Positions 32,832 to 45,063 of a stretch of 64,000 nt of DNA are shown one piece after another. The stretch is from Lactuca virosa (taxonomy: Eukaryota; Streptophyta; Magnoliopsida; Asterales; Asteraceae): the NCBI GenBank assembly GCA_928212115.1, contig CAKMRJ010002223.1, positions 304,589,167-304,653,166 on the forward strand, in the 5' to 3' direction. The notes below the pieces were generated by a model. The model was not told the DNA's origin. It made no database searches and saw only the letters and a program-made list of their open reading frames with translations. Made by a program: the position numbers and the translations under genes. The number at the start of each line of letters is the position of its first letter. The stretch's first letter is position 1.

Positions 32832-35256
32832 CCTGTTGCATGATGAGATTCATCTCATCCTTCTTCCAGATCTCCTTCTCTAATCGATGGATCTGCTTCC
32901 CATGACGAATATGGGTTTCCTTGATGAGTTCGTTGGAAGCATTTAGCATATCGTCATGGACCTTTAACATCTTGGTGATGGTGTCAAGGTAGTGATCGAT
33001 AGAAGTATCATATTTTTGTTCAACTTCTTCAATGGTATGCTTGAGCCTTAAAGAGATGAGTTGATCAAACTGAGCTTCTCTTTCGGCAGTAGTGGGTCCG
33101 GACGTGTTGGTTGCGGACAACGAGTTAAGGTTTGCATCAAGTTTGGAATCTAGTCTGGAAACCTTAACATCAAGTCTGGTGTTTAGTCCGGCCATAGAAG
33201 CTTCTATTGCATTCACTTTCTTCATTGTGTCAAAAACGGAGTCTCAAATTTTAAGAAGGGAAAACGGATCGATGTAATTTCTTGCTGAGGATTCGGTGTC
33301 CGAAGTGGAAGTCCGAGACTTGTTCTTGTCAGCTTCTTGATTTATTTGCTGCGTAGGGGAGCCAAGAAAAGTGGTATCAGCATCTATGTTCTTGGGAGTG
33401 GACTCCGTTTCACCTTCAAGAGTGACTTGGACGTGATCCTCTATATTAATATCTTCATCAATTGGTTCCGAAGAGGATGATGAGAGTATGAAGTCAAAAT
33501 CCATCCATGATGAGGATGGCTTTGTAGGGAAGGGAAGTGATGAGAACAGGTTGGGAACAGCGACCGAAGCACCTTCATCGGTGAGCATAAATTCGTCCGA
33601 ATGCTCCTCATTAGGATCTGAGTGCATGGAGTCGTGAAGTTGAGTTTTGGGGGTTTCTCCGGAAGCAAACTCCAGATCGGTGACATCGTCAGTAGGGACA
33701 ACAAAGGGCATGTTGCTCTGAATGTCCCTATTTCTCATTGAGATGAGTGTTGCTTCAACCTGAGATATGGAGAGCTCCGGATGCCTTATCTTAGCCCTGT
33801 CTATAAAATCTTCCCAAAGTGGATCGTTAACACCTGGTCATCCTGTACTCCTTCCGGGTATCAGACCAGTTGAGGCATCTGAGGTTGGAGGGACTACTCC
33901 AGCCTCGGAATAATTGGGGTCCGGAACAGGGGTTCTGGACCGTGCGTGTGTAGAAGGAGGAGGGATATCAAAAGTGACACGTGGGTTTGTTCCATGGGGC
34001 AAGGAACTTTGTTCAACACCAACATCACCTTGTTGGGAAGGTGAGGGTGGATTATTATGAGACTCCTCGTGGGTGTGTGTAGGTGATTTTGAAACTCCGA
34101 GGGGTGCCTCGGAAGAGTGGGTAAGAGGGGTAGAAGGATGGCCAGAGTCAGCCGAAATGTCCTTGGCTCGTTCCTGTTGAGAGGAAGAGTCGACTTTGGA
34201 TCTCTTTCTGGCTTTAGGCTTAGATGGGGAAGTTTTGCGCTTGGCAGATTTCTTTTTCTTTCCTCCGGAAGAAATTGTCTTGCCCTTGTCCGATATGGGC
34301 TCAACAGAGACATGGGTAGATTGTGTAGGGCTATACACAATCGAAGTCTCTAAGTGTTGTTTCAAATAAATGCACTCGGATGAAATTAGGGCTAGCATGT
34401 GTTCCGGTAAGCGCCTAACAGGTCTGAAAGACTTTTGGTCCGGAAGACGATAGGATTTAATAGTTTTGAAAGTGATAAATATCTCTTTCGAAATGATGTT
34501 GACAGGAATGGGCACTTGGTGTTCTCTGTACAATTGTTGAATAGCAAGAGCTCAAAATCGAGGGCTTGAGATCTCATGTGGCTTGCGGTTGATGACAAAC
34601 TTCCGAAATTCTTGCCATAACACTTCCGTGAGATCAACTGCGTTCGTTTTTTTGAAGTAGATGTTGTAAACCATGTACATCCAATCCTTGCTTTGTGAAT
34701 CAGTTCTGCCATGCTTTCCCGATAAACCTCTCACAATAAAGTGCATTAGAACAATCCATAAGCCTGAAACCGACGATTTCTTGAATTTCTTAGCTTTGTA
34801 CTCTTCACTGTACCCAATGTGATTTAGAAACGACTAAAACTCTTCAGCCGTTGGTTCTTGAGCTTTGAAGTTTTCTGGGTTTTCTGAAACCCCAATCGCC
34901 TTCAAGAAAGTCGATTTGTGAACAGGCACGATCCTTTCTCCAATAATTCTTGTTTCAAGAATGCCATTCTCAATCTTGATGTGATCAAACACTGTGTGAA
35001 GTAGAGAAAGTGGAACTGGAGGGTCTGGAATTCTCGTGAGTGGTACAGAAATTGGATGATGAGTGATGAACTCATTCATCACTCGAATCGACTCATCATA
35101 GTCGTTTGGATCCAGTGAGAAAATTTGAGTGGTTTCTGTGAGAAAGGGTTCTGTGGACATGGAAGAGGATGAACCCCTGGACGATTTCTTCTTCATAGCA
35201 GTTTTGGAGATTTTAGGAGCAGTTTGAGTGTTCTTGGTGGGAGATGAAAACGCCAT
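32832..35256 (-). pseudogene. N-terminal half of extra 3' ORF of E
   Basis: The frame starts at 35256 with a Lys/Ser-rich tail (KKKSSRGSSSSMS), then PLSLLHTVFDHIKIENGILE and KSTFLKAIGVSENPENF, and, after a stop near 34834, SKDWMYMVYNIYFKKTNAVD and PVNIISKEIFITFKTIKSYR. A basic cluster GKKKKSAKRKTSPSKPKARK at about 34210-34275 looks like a nuclear localisation signal. Acidic and coiled-coil parts follow (33241-33738; 32832-33225, with KLDANLNSLSATNTSG and KQIHRLEKEIWKKDEM). The N-terminal region resembles a domain often labelled putative plant transposon protein. Extra ORFs after pol are known in SIRE/Maximus copia elements; this one looks nuclear rather than envelope-like. Confidence 0.6.
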
Positions 35257-36125
35257 TGATGAGAAAGTTTTAATGCTCGAAGAACAGTTGAGAGTAAACG
35301 AGGAAGATGAAGTTTTAGAGAGCGTAACGAGTAAAAGGGTTTTTGAGGGGCTTTTATAAGTTCAGGAAAGGAATGGGTCGGGTCAAAATGTAATGATGGA
35401 ATTCGGATGTGGAAATGGGTCGCATTAATTGTGTTGCCGTTTTTGGTGTGAGTTGACCTGTGGTGACGAAGGGTTCTATTGGCTCAAGGAGAAAAATGGA
35501 AACCGTCGTTTGGGTGATGGGATGTTTTCTTTTCGGAGACGTGCAATCGTGGAGCGTATTTCAAGGGTGAAAGGATAGGTATCGTCAAAAAGTAACCGTT
35601 GGAAAACGTTTCATCGTAAAAACCTTTGGACTTCTACATGTGTACATGTGTTTTGATCTCAGAACTAAGTGGTTCCAGAATGTTTTTGAAAGCGGTTTCT
35701 GAACATGAAGAGTCTGGGATGAAATTTAGTAGTCTCGGAACATGAAAAGTTTTTGAGACTGATTCCGGAATGAAGAGTGAGTCTTGAGATGTTCCGGAGT
35801 GATTTTTGAAAATTCCGGAGAAAATTTTTTATGAGATTCCGGAGTGAGTTTTGAAGGAATTTCCAGAGTGGTTTTTGAAAAATTTTCGGAGTGGATTGAG
35901 TTCAAAACCGTTCCGGACTTGAATTCCGGGATGATATTATGAAGTAAGTTCCGAGGTGATTGTAGTACCAATATGACTATATTGGTTTTGAACATCATAT
36001 GATAGGATGAGCTGTACAACTTAGAATTCAAGTGGCGGTTAAAGAAAAAGACACGTAAAAGGACCCTATTTATTCCGAGAGGCAATAGTTCCGAGATGAA
36101 AGACAATTTTGATTCGGAACTGATT
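35257..36125 (-). other. Spacer between pol and extra ORF of E
   Basis: About 870 bp with no recognised gene. 35740-35960 has loosely repeated phrases built on TTCCGGAGTGAGTTTTGAA. It could hold a promoter or splice acceptor for the downstream ORF, but none is evident. Confidence 0.45.
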
Positions 36126-37622
36126 CTCTTTCTGATGTTTTCATCAGAGAGTGCAAGCCTCTTGAGAGAACTGAGGATCAGGCATCATCATACCCATTTT
36201 GTTCAGAAAACCATTGAATTTGGTTTCATCTAATGCCTTAGTAAAGACACCAGCAATCTCATCGTCAGATGGAACAAAAATAAGTTAGATGTTACCATTT
36301 AAAACATGATCTTTAATAAAATGGTACCGTATGTCAATGTGTTTCGTCATAGAGTGCTGAGATTTCATCCAGAGAACTTGAGAGGTGCAACTAGCAGCAG
36401 CAATGTATTCCGCTTCGGCTGTTGAAAGTGAAATGCAGTTCTGTTTCTTTGATGACCAGCTGACCAATCGACCACCTAAAAATTGACAGCCACCATATGT
36501 GCTTTTTCTGTCCAATTGAAGACCGCCATAGTTTGAATCGGAGTATGCTTTAAGTAGGAAAGTCTCATTTGCTGGATACCAGATTCTGATATTCTTCGTA
36601 CCTTTGAGGTATCAGAATATTTGCTTAACATCCACAATATGAGACATCTTTGGATTTACTTGAAATCTGGCACACAAACATGTTGAAAACATGATGTCCG
36701 GATGACTTGCTGTGAGATAGAGTAGGGATCCAATCATTCCTATGTACTTCTTTTCATCAACTGCTACACCTGAAGGGCCCAAAAAGATCTTGTGTTCGAA
36801 ACCCATTGGTACCTTGGCTGAGGCATAGGTGTCCATTGAGTACTTTTTGAGGAGTTCCGAAATGTACTTCTCTTGGTGAATGAAAATTCCCCGGTTGGTC
36901 TGTTTGACTTGGAGACCAAGGAAGACACTTAGTTCCCGATTCATACTCATTTAAAATCTACTGACCATTAACTTAGCAAACTCAGCAACCATTGATGAAT
37001 CGGTGGATCCGAAAATGATGTCGTCAACATAAATTTGGACAAGCAGGAGATGTTTTCCATTTGACCTTCGGAATAGAGTAGGATCGAGAATTCCTCTTTG
37101 AAAACCTGAACGCTTGAGAAAGTCGGTGAGGGTCTCGTACCATGCGCGAGGAGCTTGCTTAAGGCCATAAACAACTTTCTGGATTTTGTAGCAGTATTTC
37201 GGATATGATAGATTAACAAAACCAGGAGGCTATTGAAGATACAATTCAGTATCAAGTTCACCATTTAGAAAGGCACTTTTGACATCCATCTGGTAAACGT
37301 TGAAGCCTTTGTGAGCAGCATAAGCAAGAAACATTCTGATAGATTCAAGACGGGCAACAGGAGAAAATGTCTCATCATAGTCAAGCCCTTCAATCTGTAT
37401 GAATCCTTTAGCCACCAATATTGCTTTGTTTCAAATAATGACTCCTGCATCGTCTAGTTTGTTGCGAGTAGGGATGATTCTAGTACCAACAATGGGATGA
37501 TTCTGAGTAGGAGGGACGATAGTCCAAACTTCATTTCTATCAAATTCTGCCAATTCTTCTTGCATGGCTGTAATCCAATCAGTATGTTCTAGTGCTTCTT
37601 TGATGGATTTGGGTTCAACCAT
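36126..37622 (-). pseudogene. Copia reverse transcriptase and RNase H of E
   Basis: Minus-strand order: ALEHTDWITAMQEELAEFDR (RT start, 37431-37622), GLDYDETFSPVARLESIRMF and QMDVKSAFLNGEL (37230-37418), the active-site YVDDIIFGST in a shifted frame near 37000-37035, YISELLKKYSM (36612-36950), then RNase H with STYGGCQFLGG and STAEAEYIAAASC (36285-36515). RT copies element RNA into DNA; RNase H removes the RNA strand. Frameshifts at about 37430, 37240 and 36960 and stops near 36610 and 36285 inactivate it. Confidence 0.85.
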
Positions 37623-38335
37623 TGAGATAAATGTCGGAAAATGACATTCATTTTGAACACTTGTGGTAGAACGAGTTTGTACACCAACGTTTGGGTTTCC
37701 AATAACTTGGTTCGGAGGATGATCCTTAGCCCAAACATATAATCTCGGAAGTTCTTGTGCAGCAGATGATCCTATATCAATAATAGGGTTGTATTGCTCC
37801 CATGAATGGTTTGAACGTGTGGATGATGCCCCCCCTGAACTTCTGAACCGGATAGGTTGACGTCATCATCAGGTGGGAAATCGAAGAAATTTGCATCATC
37901 ATCGATGTTGATAGGATTAGAGTTGAATTCAGCAGTTGCATCTTGAAATCCATCCACATTTGATTCAAGGGAAGTTTGACCATTCTCCCCCTCAACCTGA
38001 GAAGGTTGAAACGGTTCAAAATCAAATGGAGGAAGACTGGGTGTCGGAACGGAAACATTTTTGGAGACCGGATCTTCGGATATTATTTGTCTTGTTCGAG
38101 ATTCTGAATCAAGAGCCGTTTCTGAGGGTCCGAACAAGGTCTCAAAGTCAACTTCATAGATTGTTTGTTGGTTCGGACATCCTGGCGTTGGAGCATTTGA
38201 CTCCATGGTGTGAGTTGTAACATGGGTTGGGCCAGAATTCCGAAAAAAATTGTCATCAAAGGTAACGTCAAAACTTTCTTCCAGAACACCAGTTCGCCGA
38301 TTAAGAACTCGATAAGCCTTTAATTTAGCAGAGTA
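37623..38335 (-). pseudogene. Integrase-RT linker of E polyprotein
   Basis: Low-complexity Ser/Pro/Asp-rich linker (PSLPPFDFEPFQPSQVEGEN, FFDFPPDDDVNLSGSE) typical of copia between integrase and RT. Frame changes near 38210 and 37772. Confidence 0.65.
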
Positions 38336-38941
38336 TCAAAGAAAGATGGCTTCATTAGCTTTGGGTTGGAACTTGGTAAGCTGATCATGGTTATTTTTTA
38401 TGAAGCATCTACATCCGAAAACATGAAGAAAAGAGATACTTGGCTTCCGACCGTTCATGGCTTCATACGGTGTTTTGTTGAGGCGTCGATTGATGATACT
38501 TCTAATCTGAGTAAAGCATGCTGTAGAAACAGCTTCAGCCCAAAGATAGAGTGAAAGATTTGCAAAGTTGAGCATGGATCGAGCAGCTTCAACAAGTGTT
38601 CTGTTGCATCGTTTAACTATACCGTTTTGTTGAGGAGTGTATGGAGCAGAAAAATTATGGTCGATACCCTTCTCCGTGAGGAAGTTTTCAATGGTGGAAC
38701 TTGTGAATTCCGAACCATTTTCACTTCGGATTCGCCTTAGTGGGAGTTTGATGAGAACTTCAATTCCTTTGATAAAGTTGATGAGTTCGGAGGCTGTTTC
38801 TGACTTGAGCCTTAGGAAGAAGACCCATGTGAACCTAGTAAAGTCATCCACAATTAGAAGAATGTATTTTTTGTGATGCAAACTCTCTACTGTTGAGAGT
38901 CCACATAGATCGATGTGAAGAAGTTCTAATGGCTCCGAGAT
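38336..38941 (-). pseudogene. Copia integrase core of E, catalytic residues lost
   Basis: LLIVDDFTRFTWVFFLR (first Asp intact), RRIRSENGSEFTSS where copia integrases have SDNG (second Asp now Glu), and PQQNGIVKRCNRTLVEAARS where they have a Glu in place of Lys in VKR (third acid lost). These substitutions by themselves would abolish strand transfer. C-terminal KTPYEAMNGRKPSISFLHVF follows. Confidence 0.85.
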
Positions 38942-39986
38942 TTATTTTTCAATGATGACGGGATGACCCTTCTTTGACTGCTTTCCACACTCACATGTAG
39001 CACATAAATGATCATTTTTGAACTTGAGGAGTGACAAACCTCTGACCATTTCACCGGAAACAATATCATTCATATATCTAAAGTTTAGGTGAGCAAGCCT
39101 CCTATTCCATAACCAACTGATGTCAGGAACAACTTTTGAGAGTAGGCAGAGTTGGGGCTTGCCGATGATCATGTTGATGTCAAGAGGATACATGTTCTTG
39201 TTGTGATTTAACTTGATTAAACATTCCTTCCGGTCTTCGGACATGATATAGTTGTGTTTCTTGCAGAATTTAACTCGTCGATTTGCATCAATGAGTTGAG
39301 CCACACTTATCAAATTATGTTTCAAGTCAGCTACATATTCCACGTTAGAAATGGAAAAGTTTCCATTTGTAAGGATGCCATAACCTCGGATCTGAGAGTT
39401 GGAATTGTTGCCATACGTCACATAGCCAACATTTGGTGAAAGTTTGAGATCTCGCATAAAGTCCTTCTGCCCCGTCATGTGCATGGACCAAGCACTATCA
39501 ATATACTGTATTGTTTCTTCCTCCGAAGCACATAGTGCCTGCAAAATTAGTGACTTGTGGAGATTTTAGGCTCCAAGTTATGTTTTGGGACAAAGGCACG
39601 AGTCTTAGGCTTTGGTTATGACTTTTGAGCAACATATGGTTTAGAAGATTTGTTCCAAGATTCCTTAGGAAACAAACAGAAGGCCATGGTTCTTTCATCT
39701 ATCCAATAGTCATACTCAATAACATGAGGATTCGGGACAACTTTTCTTGGACATTCAACGTCAGGAGTAATGGGAACCACTGTGTCTCTCGGAATTGCAG
39801 TTTCATCATTGTGATTTTTTACTTTCCAAACAAGATTTTGTTTTGAAGATTTTTTAGAGACTGTTTTCTTAACAACTTGTTTTTTGGTTGATGGTACATT
39901 TGGTTTTGAAAACTATTCAGGTTTGAAAATTGTACCATCAGCTTTGGCTATGAAAACGGATGAAATGGTCCGAGGAAAGTTGGGTC
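38942..39986 (-). pseudogene. Protease/pre-integrase region of E, downstream copy
   Basis: Contains the aspartic-protease signature in altered form (DSAWSMHMTGQK), then LSPNVGYVTYGNNSNSQIRG, VAQLIDANRRVKF and the pre-integrase zinc region (RRLAHLNFRYM, LCATCECGKQSKKG). The part 39183-39986 is a tandem duplicate of 39988-40790. Because this copy is contiguous with integrase, it is the original 3' part. Confidence 0.75.
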
Positions 39987-39987
39987 A

Positions 39988-40834
39988 GAGGATACATGTT
40001 CTTGTTGCGATTCACTTGATCAAACATTCCTTTCGATCTTCGGACATGACGTAGCTGTGTTTCTTGCAAAATTCAACTCGTCGATTTGCATCACTGGGTT
40101 GAGCCACACTTATCGAATTATGCTTCAATTCAACTACATATGCCACGTTTGAAATGGAGAAGTTGCCATTGGTAAGGATACCATAACCTCTGATATGAGA
40201 GTTGGAGTTGTTGCCATACGTCACATAGCCAGCATTTGGTGAAAGTTTGAGATCTCGCAGAAAGTCCTTCTGCCCCGTCATGTGCATGGAGCAAGCACTA
40301 TCAATATACCATATTGTTTCTTGCTCTGAAGCACACAATGGCTGCAAAATTAGTGAGTTGTGGAGTTTTTAGGCTCCGAGTTATGTTTTGGGACAAAGGC
40401 ACGGGTCTTAGGTTTCGGTTGTGACTTTTGAACAACATATGGTTTGGAAGGTTTGTTCCGAGATTAGGAAACAAACAGAAAGCCATGGTTCTTTCATCTA
40501 TCCAATAGTCATACTCAATAACATGAGGATTCAGAACAACTTTCTTCGGACATTCAACTTCCGGAGTAGTAAGAACCACTGTGTCTCTCGGAGTTGTAGT
40601 TTTATTATTGTTATTTTTTACTTTCCAAACAAGATTTTGTTTTGAAAATTTTGGAGAAACGGTTTTCTTAACAACTTTTATTTTGGTTGATGGTACATTT
40701 GGTTTTGAAAGCTGTTGAGGTTTGAAAATTGTACCATCAACTTTGGCTATGAAAACGGATGAAACAATACGAGGAGAAATGGTTCGGACAGATGTAGTGC
40801 TTACAATAGGCTTTTTCAGAGTGGGACTGACCAC
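39988..40834 (-). pseudogene. Protease region of E, upstream duplicate copy
   Basis: DSACSMHMTGQKDFLRDLKL followed by NAGYVTYGNNSNSHIRG repeats what is found at 39544-39183. The frame ends abruptly after SEDRKECLIK, exactly at the duplication boundary, giving gag-PR-PR-IN. Unit length is about 800 bp. The Cys form of the motif (DSACS) is closer to the usual DSGCS than the downstream copy's DSAWS. Confidence 0.75.
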
Positions 40835-42201
40835 TTTCTTTTTTTCTACAGGGTTGGAAGGATTTGAAGGACTCTTGAGGATCCTAGTGGGTGCGAAGGT
40901 GTTTTGACTCTTAGTTGATGAATGAGTTGTCCGAGATACACTCTTTTTGGAATGCTCAAGGAATCTAGAGATTTGTCTTTACTAAACTTCCTTTTTGTGA
41001 GCATTTCGGGCTTCTACCTTAGGATCGACAATATCTTTCCTATTCAACATGAGTTTTTTATTAGAATGAGGCAAAGATTTGGAGGTTTTTCCTACTGAAG
41101 GATTGTTGAACACAGGCTTAATTGGAAGTAGTTTTGTTTTGGAAATCACTTGAGGTTCAGATTCACATGAGGTTGACTCTTCAATGTCACTATCTAAAGA
41201 TGCGCAAATGCACTCAGAGAGTTCAGGTCCAGTTGTCTCCGGAAAAATTTCCTCAACAACACAGTTGTTAGGAGGGTTGTGGTTCGGATTTTGAAAGACA
41301 GAGTTTGGAATACTAGAGTGGGGTTCGAGGTCCGATTCAGGTCCAGTTTTGTCAGAGGCGGAAAATGCATGGAATCGGGACACTTGACAACTATAGGCTT
41401 AAACTGAGGAATTAGTGATGCAAATTGGTCAGAAGTCTCAGGAAGGGGTGACAAATGCGAGATAGGGGTGTCTGAGTGCTTGATATTCGGAATGTCTCCC
41501 ATAAAAGTTAGGTTTTGTAACTCCTTCAAGGGACGAACAAGAGGTTTCGGAAACTCGATTCCGATACCTGGTGCTTTTGACCAAGGATGACGAAAATTGT
41601 GAGTCATCCGTTCATTTGCTTCAAGAATGTCTATGGAATGGTGCAAAGCATCTAATTTAGCATTGAGACGTTTGTTATTTGAAATTAAAACATTTCTTTT
41701 AGAATAAGTGATTTCACATTTGTCTTTAAGAATGATACATTCATCTTGTGATATTACAAGCTCTCGTTCTAAAGACTCTATTTTCAACTTCTTATCCTCA
41801 AAACGTAATCTAAGACGACAAAATTCACTTTCCTTCTTTTCACTGGCTTCTATGGCTGACTCATAGGCTTTGTAAATGGTGTTCATATATGATTGAATCT
41901 GGGTTAGATATGGTTCACAAAGAGATAAGTCAAAATTATTATTAGTAATCATAGATCTTACATGTTGAACGATGCTTCTACCGGGTGGATCGTTGGTAGC
42001 CAAGTAGCAACAGTTTGGGTCAACATCTTCATCATCTTTTTCGGACCCAGACGACCAGTAGCCTTCATCACATTCAATTTCTTGTCGAGCCATAAGACAC
42101 ATTTTTCTGACAATAGTTACGTCATCGTCATCTCCAGACGACCAATACCCTTCCAAATCCCTTGATATAGTTGTAACAAAAGCCTTTTCACTTTCTGCCA
42201 T
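40835..42201 (-). pseudogene. Coiled-coil spacer after gag in E
   Basis: A long frame (41194-42201) with repeated EGYWSSGDDDD/EGYWSSGSEKD acidic motifs, then a heptad-rich helix (YESAIEASEKKESEFCRLRL, KLKIESLERELVISQDECII), then a Pro-rich tail. A frameshift near 41360 moves to a second frame (40982-41383) with EIFPETTGPELSECICA. Such spacers occur in Maximus/SIRE-like gag-pol. Function unknown. Confidence 0.6.
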
Positions 42202-42564
42202 TTCATGAGCTCGACGTGCATAGTAAGCAGAGTCCTTGATCTTGGGTTTCTGTGGGACTTCGACTAAGTAGTCTTTGGCAAAGTGGTTTGCATGACCACA
42301 TTTTTGACATACGATCTTGGATTTTTCAGACTTTGAAATATGTGGAGGTTCCGAGGTGTGATTCGGAGTAGGAAGGTTAGGCTTGTAGGCTGGTGGGTTT
42401 TCGGAAGTTTTGTTGAATGGTTGATGATTATTTTGGTGAGGAGCTTGGAAACAGTTGTTTTGGTGAGACGTTTAGAAATGATTGTTGTAAGGCTTGTTGA
42501 AAGGACGGATGTATCTCATCGAAAGTAGGGCAAACTCTTGTTGGAAACGTAGTTCGGAGTCCAT
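42202..42564 (-). pseudogene. Zinc-knuckle segment of E gag
   Basis: CQKCGHANHFAKDY at 42268-42309 is a CX2CX4HX4C knuckle whose last Cys is now Tyr (TAC), so zinc binding is probably lost. An Asn/Pro-rich stretch with a stop lies upstream. Confidence 0.7.
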
Positions 42565-43548
42565 TTATTCAGGGTTAAGATCACCCATAGATTGATAGTT
42601 AGAGTTCATGAGAGCAGGAACGGTTGGAGATAAGGGTTGAACAGGAGGAATATAAGGAACAACAACGGTGAGGGGGTCCGAAACGGTTAGGTTTGAGGTT
42701 TGTGGATCATAGCAACTGACTAAAGCTAGAGGACCTCCAGTGAGTTCGCGTAGAGTTTGTGCAACATTTGACTCATGACCTTGAAGCTCATCGAAAATTT
42801 GATAGAGCTTGAGCTTTATCAGATACCCATTGCTCTGAAGACATGATTTCACATTTCCCCATCCATTTCTGGGACTGTTGATGAACTTGAGATTGTAATC
42901 AAGAGGAGTTCGGACTATCCCATGAGTTGTCATGTTGTTAACGATGATTTTGTATCTGTTTGAGGCTGAGGCAACAGATTCACCAGTTGTTGTGGTGAAA
43001 GTGTCAAACTCATTGAAAACCGAGGTTAGACGCTTATCCTTCGTGTTCTCCGACCCTTCGAACAAATCTTGAAGTGTGTCCCAAATCTCTTTTGCAGACT
43101 TGCAGAGTTTGATGTGCTCAAAGAGAGAAGGTGGAACGCCAAACACTATTTCTGAAAAGGCAACTTGATCAGCATGCAACTTTTCAAGATCATGAGCAGT
43201 GAGAGGTGCTTGTCGTTGTTGATCTTGTCCCAAGATAGTTGCAGCAGCATCTCTAACAATAGTTCGAATTGGAACAGGAGGACCTTCTTTAACGGATATC
43301 CAGATAGATTCACTTTTTTTTCCAAGTAAAAATCTTTCCATTCTGACTTTCCAGTGATCATATTCTTCAACAACTAGCAGTGGGGCACGTGTAGGGCAAT
43401 CCACGCTATTTGCTATTTTCATTGAGTACATTTTTTGAGAATTAGAAGCAACCATTGATGTTAAGATATCTTGAGAAAAAGTGGTATATAGAAGAACTTT
43501 TATCCTGAACACAAAAATGATTGAAATACAAAGGTAATCTCGAATCAA
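42565..43548 (-). pseudogene. gag: Copia gag (UBN2-type) of E
   Basis: The frame carries the typical gag order: EEYDHWKVRMERFLLGKK near the start, LCKSAKEIWDTLQDLFEGSE in the middle and RLTSVFNEFDTFTTTTGESV later. Gag builds the cytoplasmic particle where reverse transcription occurs. A start at 43548 is possible, but the conserved part begins near MVASNSQKMYSMKIANSVDC (about 43455). The frame is open for 327 codons, the longest of the polyprotein's frames apart from the spacer. The downstream knuckle is broken. Confidence 0.8.
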
Positions 43549-43588
43549 CTATAATATGTTCTTATGGATTCAAAGGAAAACCACTCAA

Positions 43589-43602
43589 GCTCTGATACCA
43601 AT
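43589..43602 (-). other. Primer-binding site of E
   Basis: ATTGGTATCAGAGC on the minus strand abuts the 5' LTR and matches initiator Met-tRNA. Confidence 0.88.
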
Positions 43603-44258
43603 TGTGAGAACAAGGATCTGATTACGCAGGGACAAGGCTTGAAAACTTAAACCTTGAGTTAATGCTTAAGATCAATGTCTGCTTCAGATTAATAGTTCCA
43701 ATCAAGTCTGGCTAGACCAGTCAAGACTGAATATAAGAGTCAACAAATTACTTTAAGTATTAAATATAAGACTGTGAATATGATCAAGTAAAGACAATAA
43801 ATGAACACAAGGAATGTTTGAAAGAATGATTTGAGAGAAAGGTGCAAGTGAAGTAAGTGTGAAAATATCTATATTTGATGGAACAATCCGTCATATGGTT
43901 TTGTCATTGATTGCTCCTTAAATAAAAGAATAAGTTACATCGTACTAACCATAAACATACATAGGACCGGATAATAGAGTTACTCCTGACACTCTAATTA
44001 TCTATGTTGACAAAAGAGACTAAGTCCTACGATATGTTACATCAAGGTAAATGACAAAAGTGATTAATACAGACGGACAAACAGATTCGGACATGCAGCA
44101 TATCGGAACATCAATTATTTGAACACCGTCTTCATTCCTGACACCAATTTGACTCCGGACCATAAGTTGACTTCGGAACACCATTCTCTACTGACCTGAC
44201 TGACTTCAGAACATCAAAAGGTTGATGATTGCTAGAGGTTCACTTTCAGGTTCCAACA
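43603..44258 (-). repeat. 5' LTR of element E
   Basis: 656 bp between TGTGAGAACAAGG and TTCCAACA, followed by TSD GTTAG. The divergence from the 3' LTR is a few percent, more than within the D elements. Confidence 0.88.
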
Positions 44259-44263
44259 GTTAG

Positions 44264-44804
44264 ATATGTGTCCTGGTATCGAGTATGTTGCTATGTTGTA
44301 GTGATCTGTTAGATCTGTCTCCTGGTATTGAGTATGTTGCTTTGCATTAATAATCTATAAGACTGTATGTGTATGTGCTTATTGGTTATCATCTATGGAG
44401 TGCCTTAGGGACTGTCTGTGGTCATGTAGGATAGCCTGAGAACTCTTGGTCTAGGCTCTCTTTCATGTTCCTTGTTTTGTTGTGGCTCTAGAGTAGGACC
44501 ATCAGTTCGGGTGGCTATTTCACATCTAGTTACTTATGGTTACACATATTATATGGAGGTTAGCTGGTATCAAGGATGTATGTTGTAAGAGGACCAGTAG
44601 GTGGTAGTGAGCTGTATGATTGTTGTATGCATTTATTATGTGCCTTCTTGATCCTGATTGTTTATATGTCAACATATTGTGTTTGGTTTGGGTTGAGGCG
44701 ATCCTGCTTCCTGCGGTAGGCCAAGATACCCGGTGCGGGCCGACTGTAAGTCGTAGACACGGAGGCTCGGAAGGAGTGGTTTGGATTGAGGCGGACAAGT
44801 ATAC
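44264..44804 (+). repeat. LTR F segment with short direct repeats
   Basis: Continuation of F after E. A roughly 60-bp phrase around TCTCCTGGTAT and GAGTATGTTGCT is repeated (44264-44345). No gene was recognised. Confidence 0.6.
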
Positions 44805-45063
44805 TGTAACATCCATAAAATTTGAGCCAATTAAAAACTTTTAAAACCATTCAGTTATTCCAATTTGTTTTCAAAATAGATTAAACATCAGAGTTTCCAA
44901 AAATCATAATCATAAATCGAGGAAGTGTACAGTCACACCTTCGTCTTCCCACGGTCATCCGCTGTACCTGAAACAATAATCGATAAATGTAAGCTCGAAG
45001 GCTTAGTGATTTACCTCCAAAATACCCATACACACAACAATACACATACAATAACAAACAACA

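Larger units (their letters stand above)
22857..44258 (-). mobile_element. Element E: large copia retrotransposon with extra 3' ORF
   Basis: Two 656-bp LTRs (plus-strand ends TGTGAGAACAAGG and TTCCAACA) with TSD GTTAG (22852-22856 and 44259-44263). Without D-right it is about 13.9 kb, unusually long for copia but normal for the Maximus/SIRE group. Minus-strand order: PBS, gag, coiled-coil spacer, protease (duplicated), integrase, RT, RNase H, a spacer, a roughly 4.2-kb extra coding region, PPT, LTR. Stops and frameshifts occur throughout, so it is inactive. Confidence 0.88.

Noticed and set aside
23547..35256. Retroviral envelope gene in element E
   Set aside because: No signal peptide or membrane-spanning segment seen; basic and acidic low-complexity composition fits a nuclear protein better.
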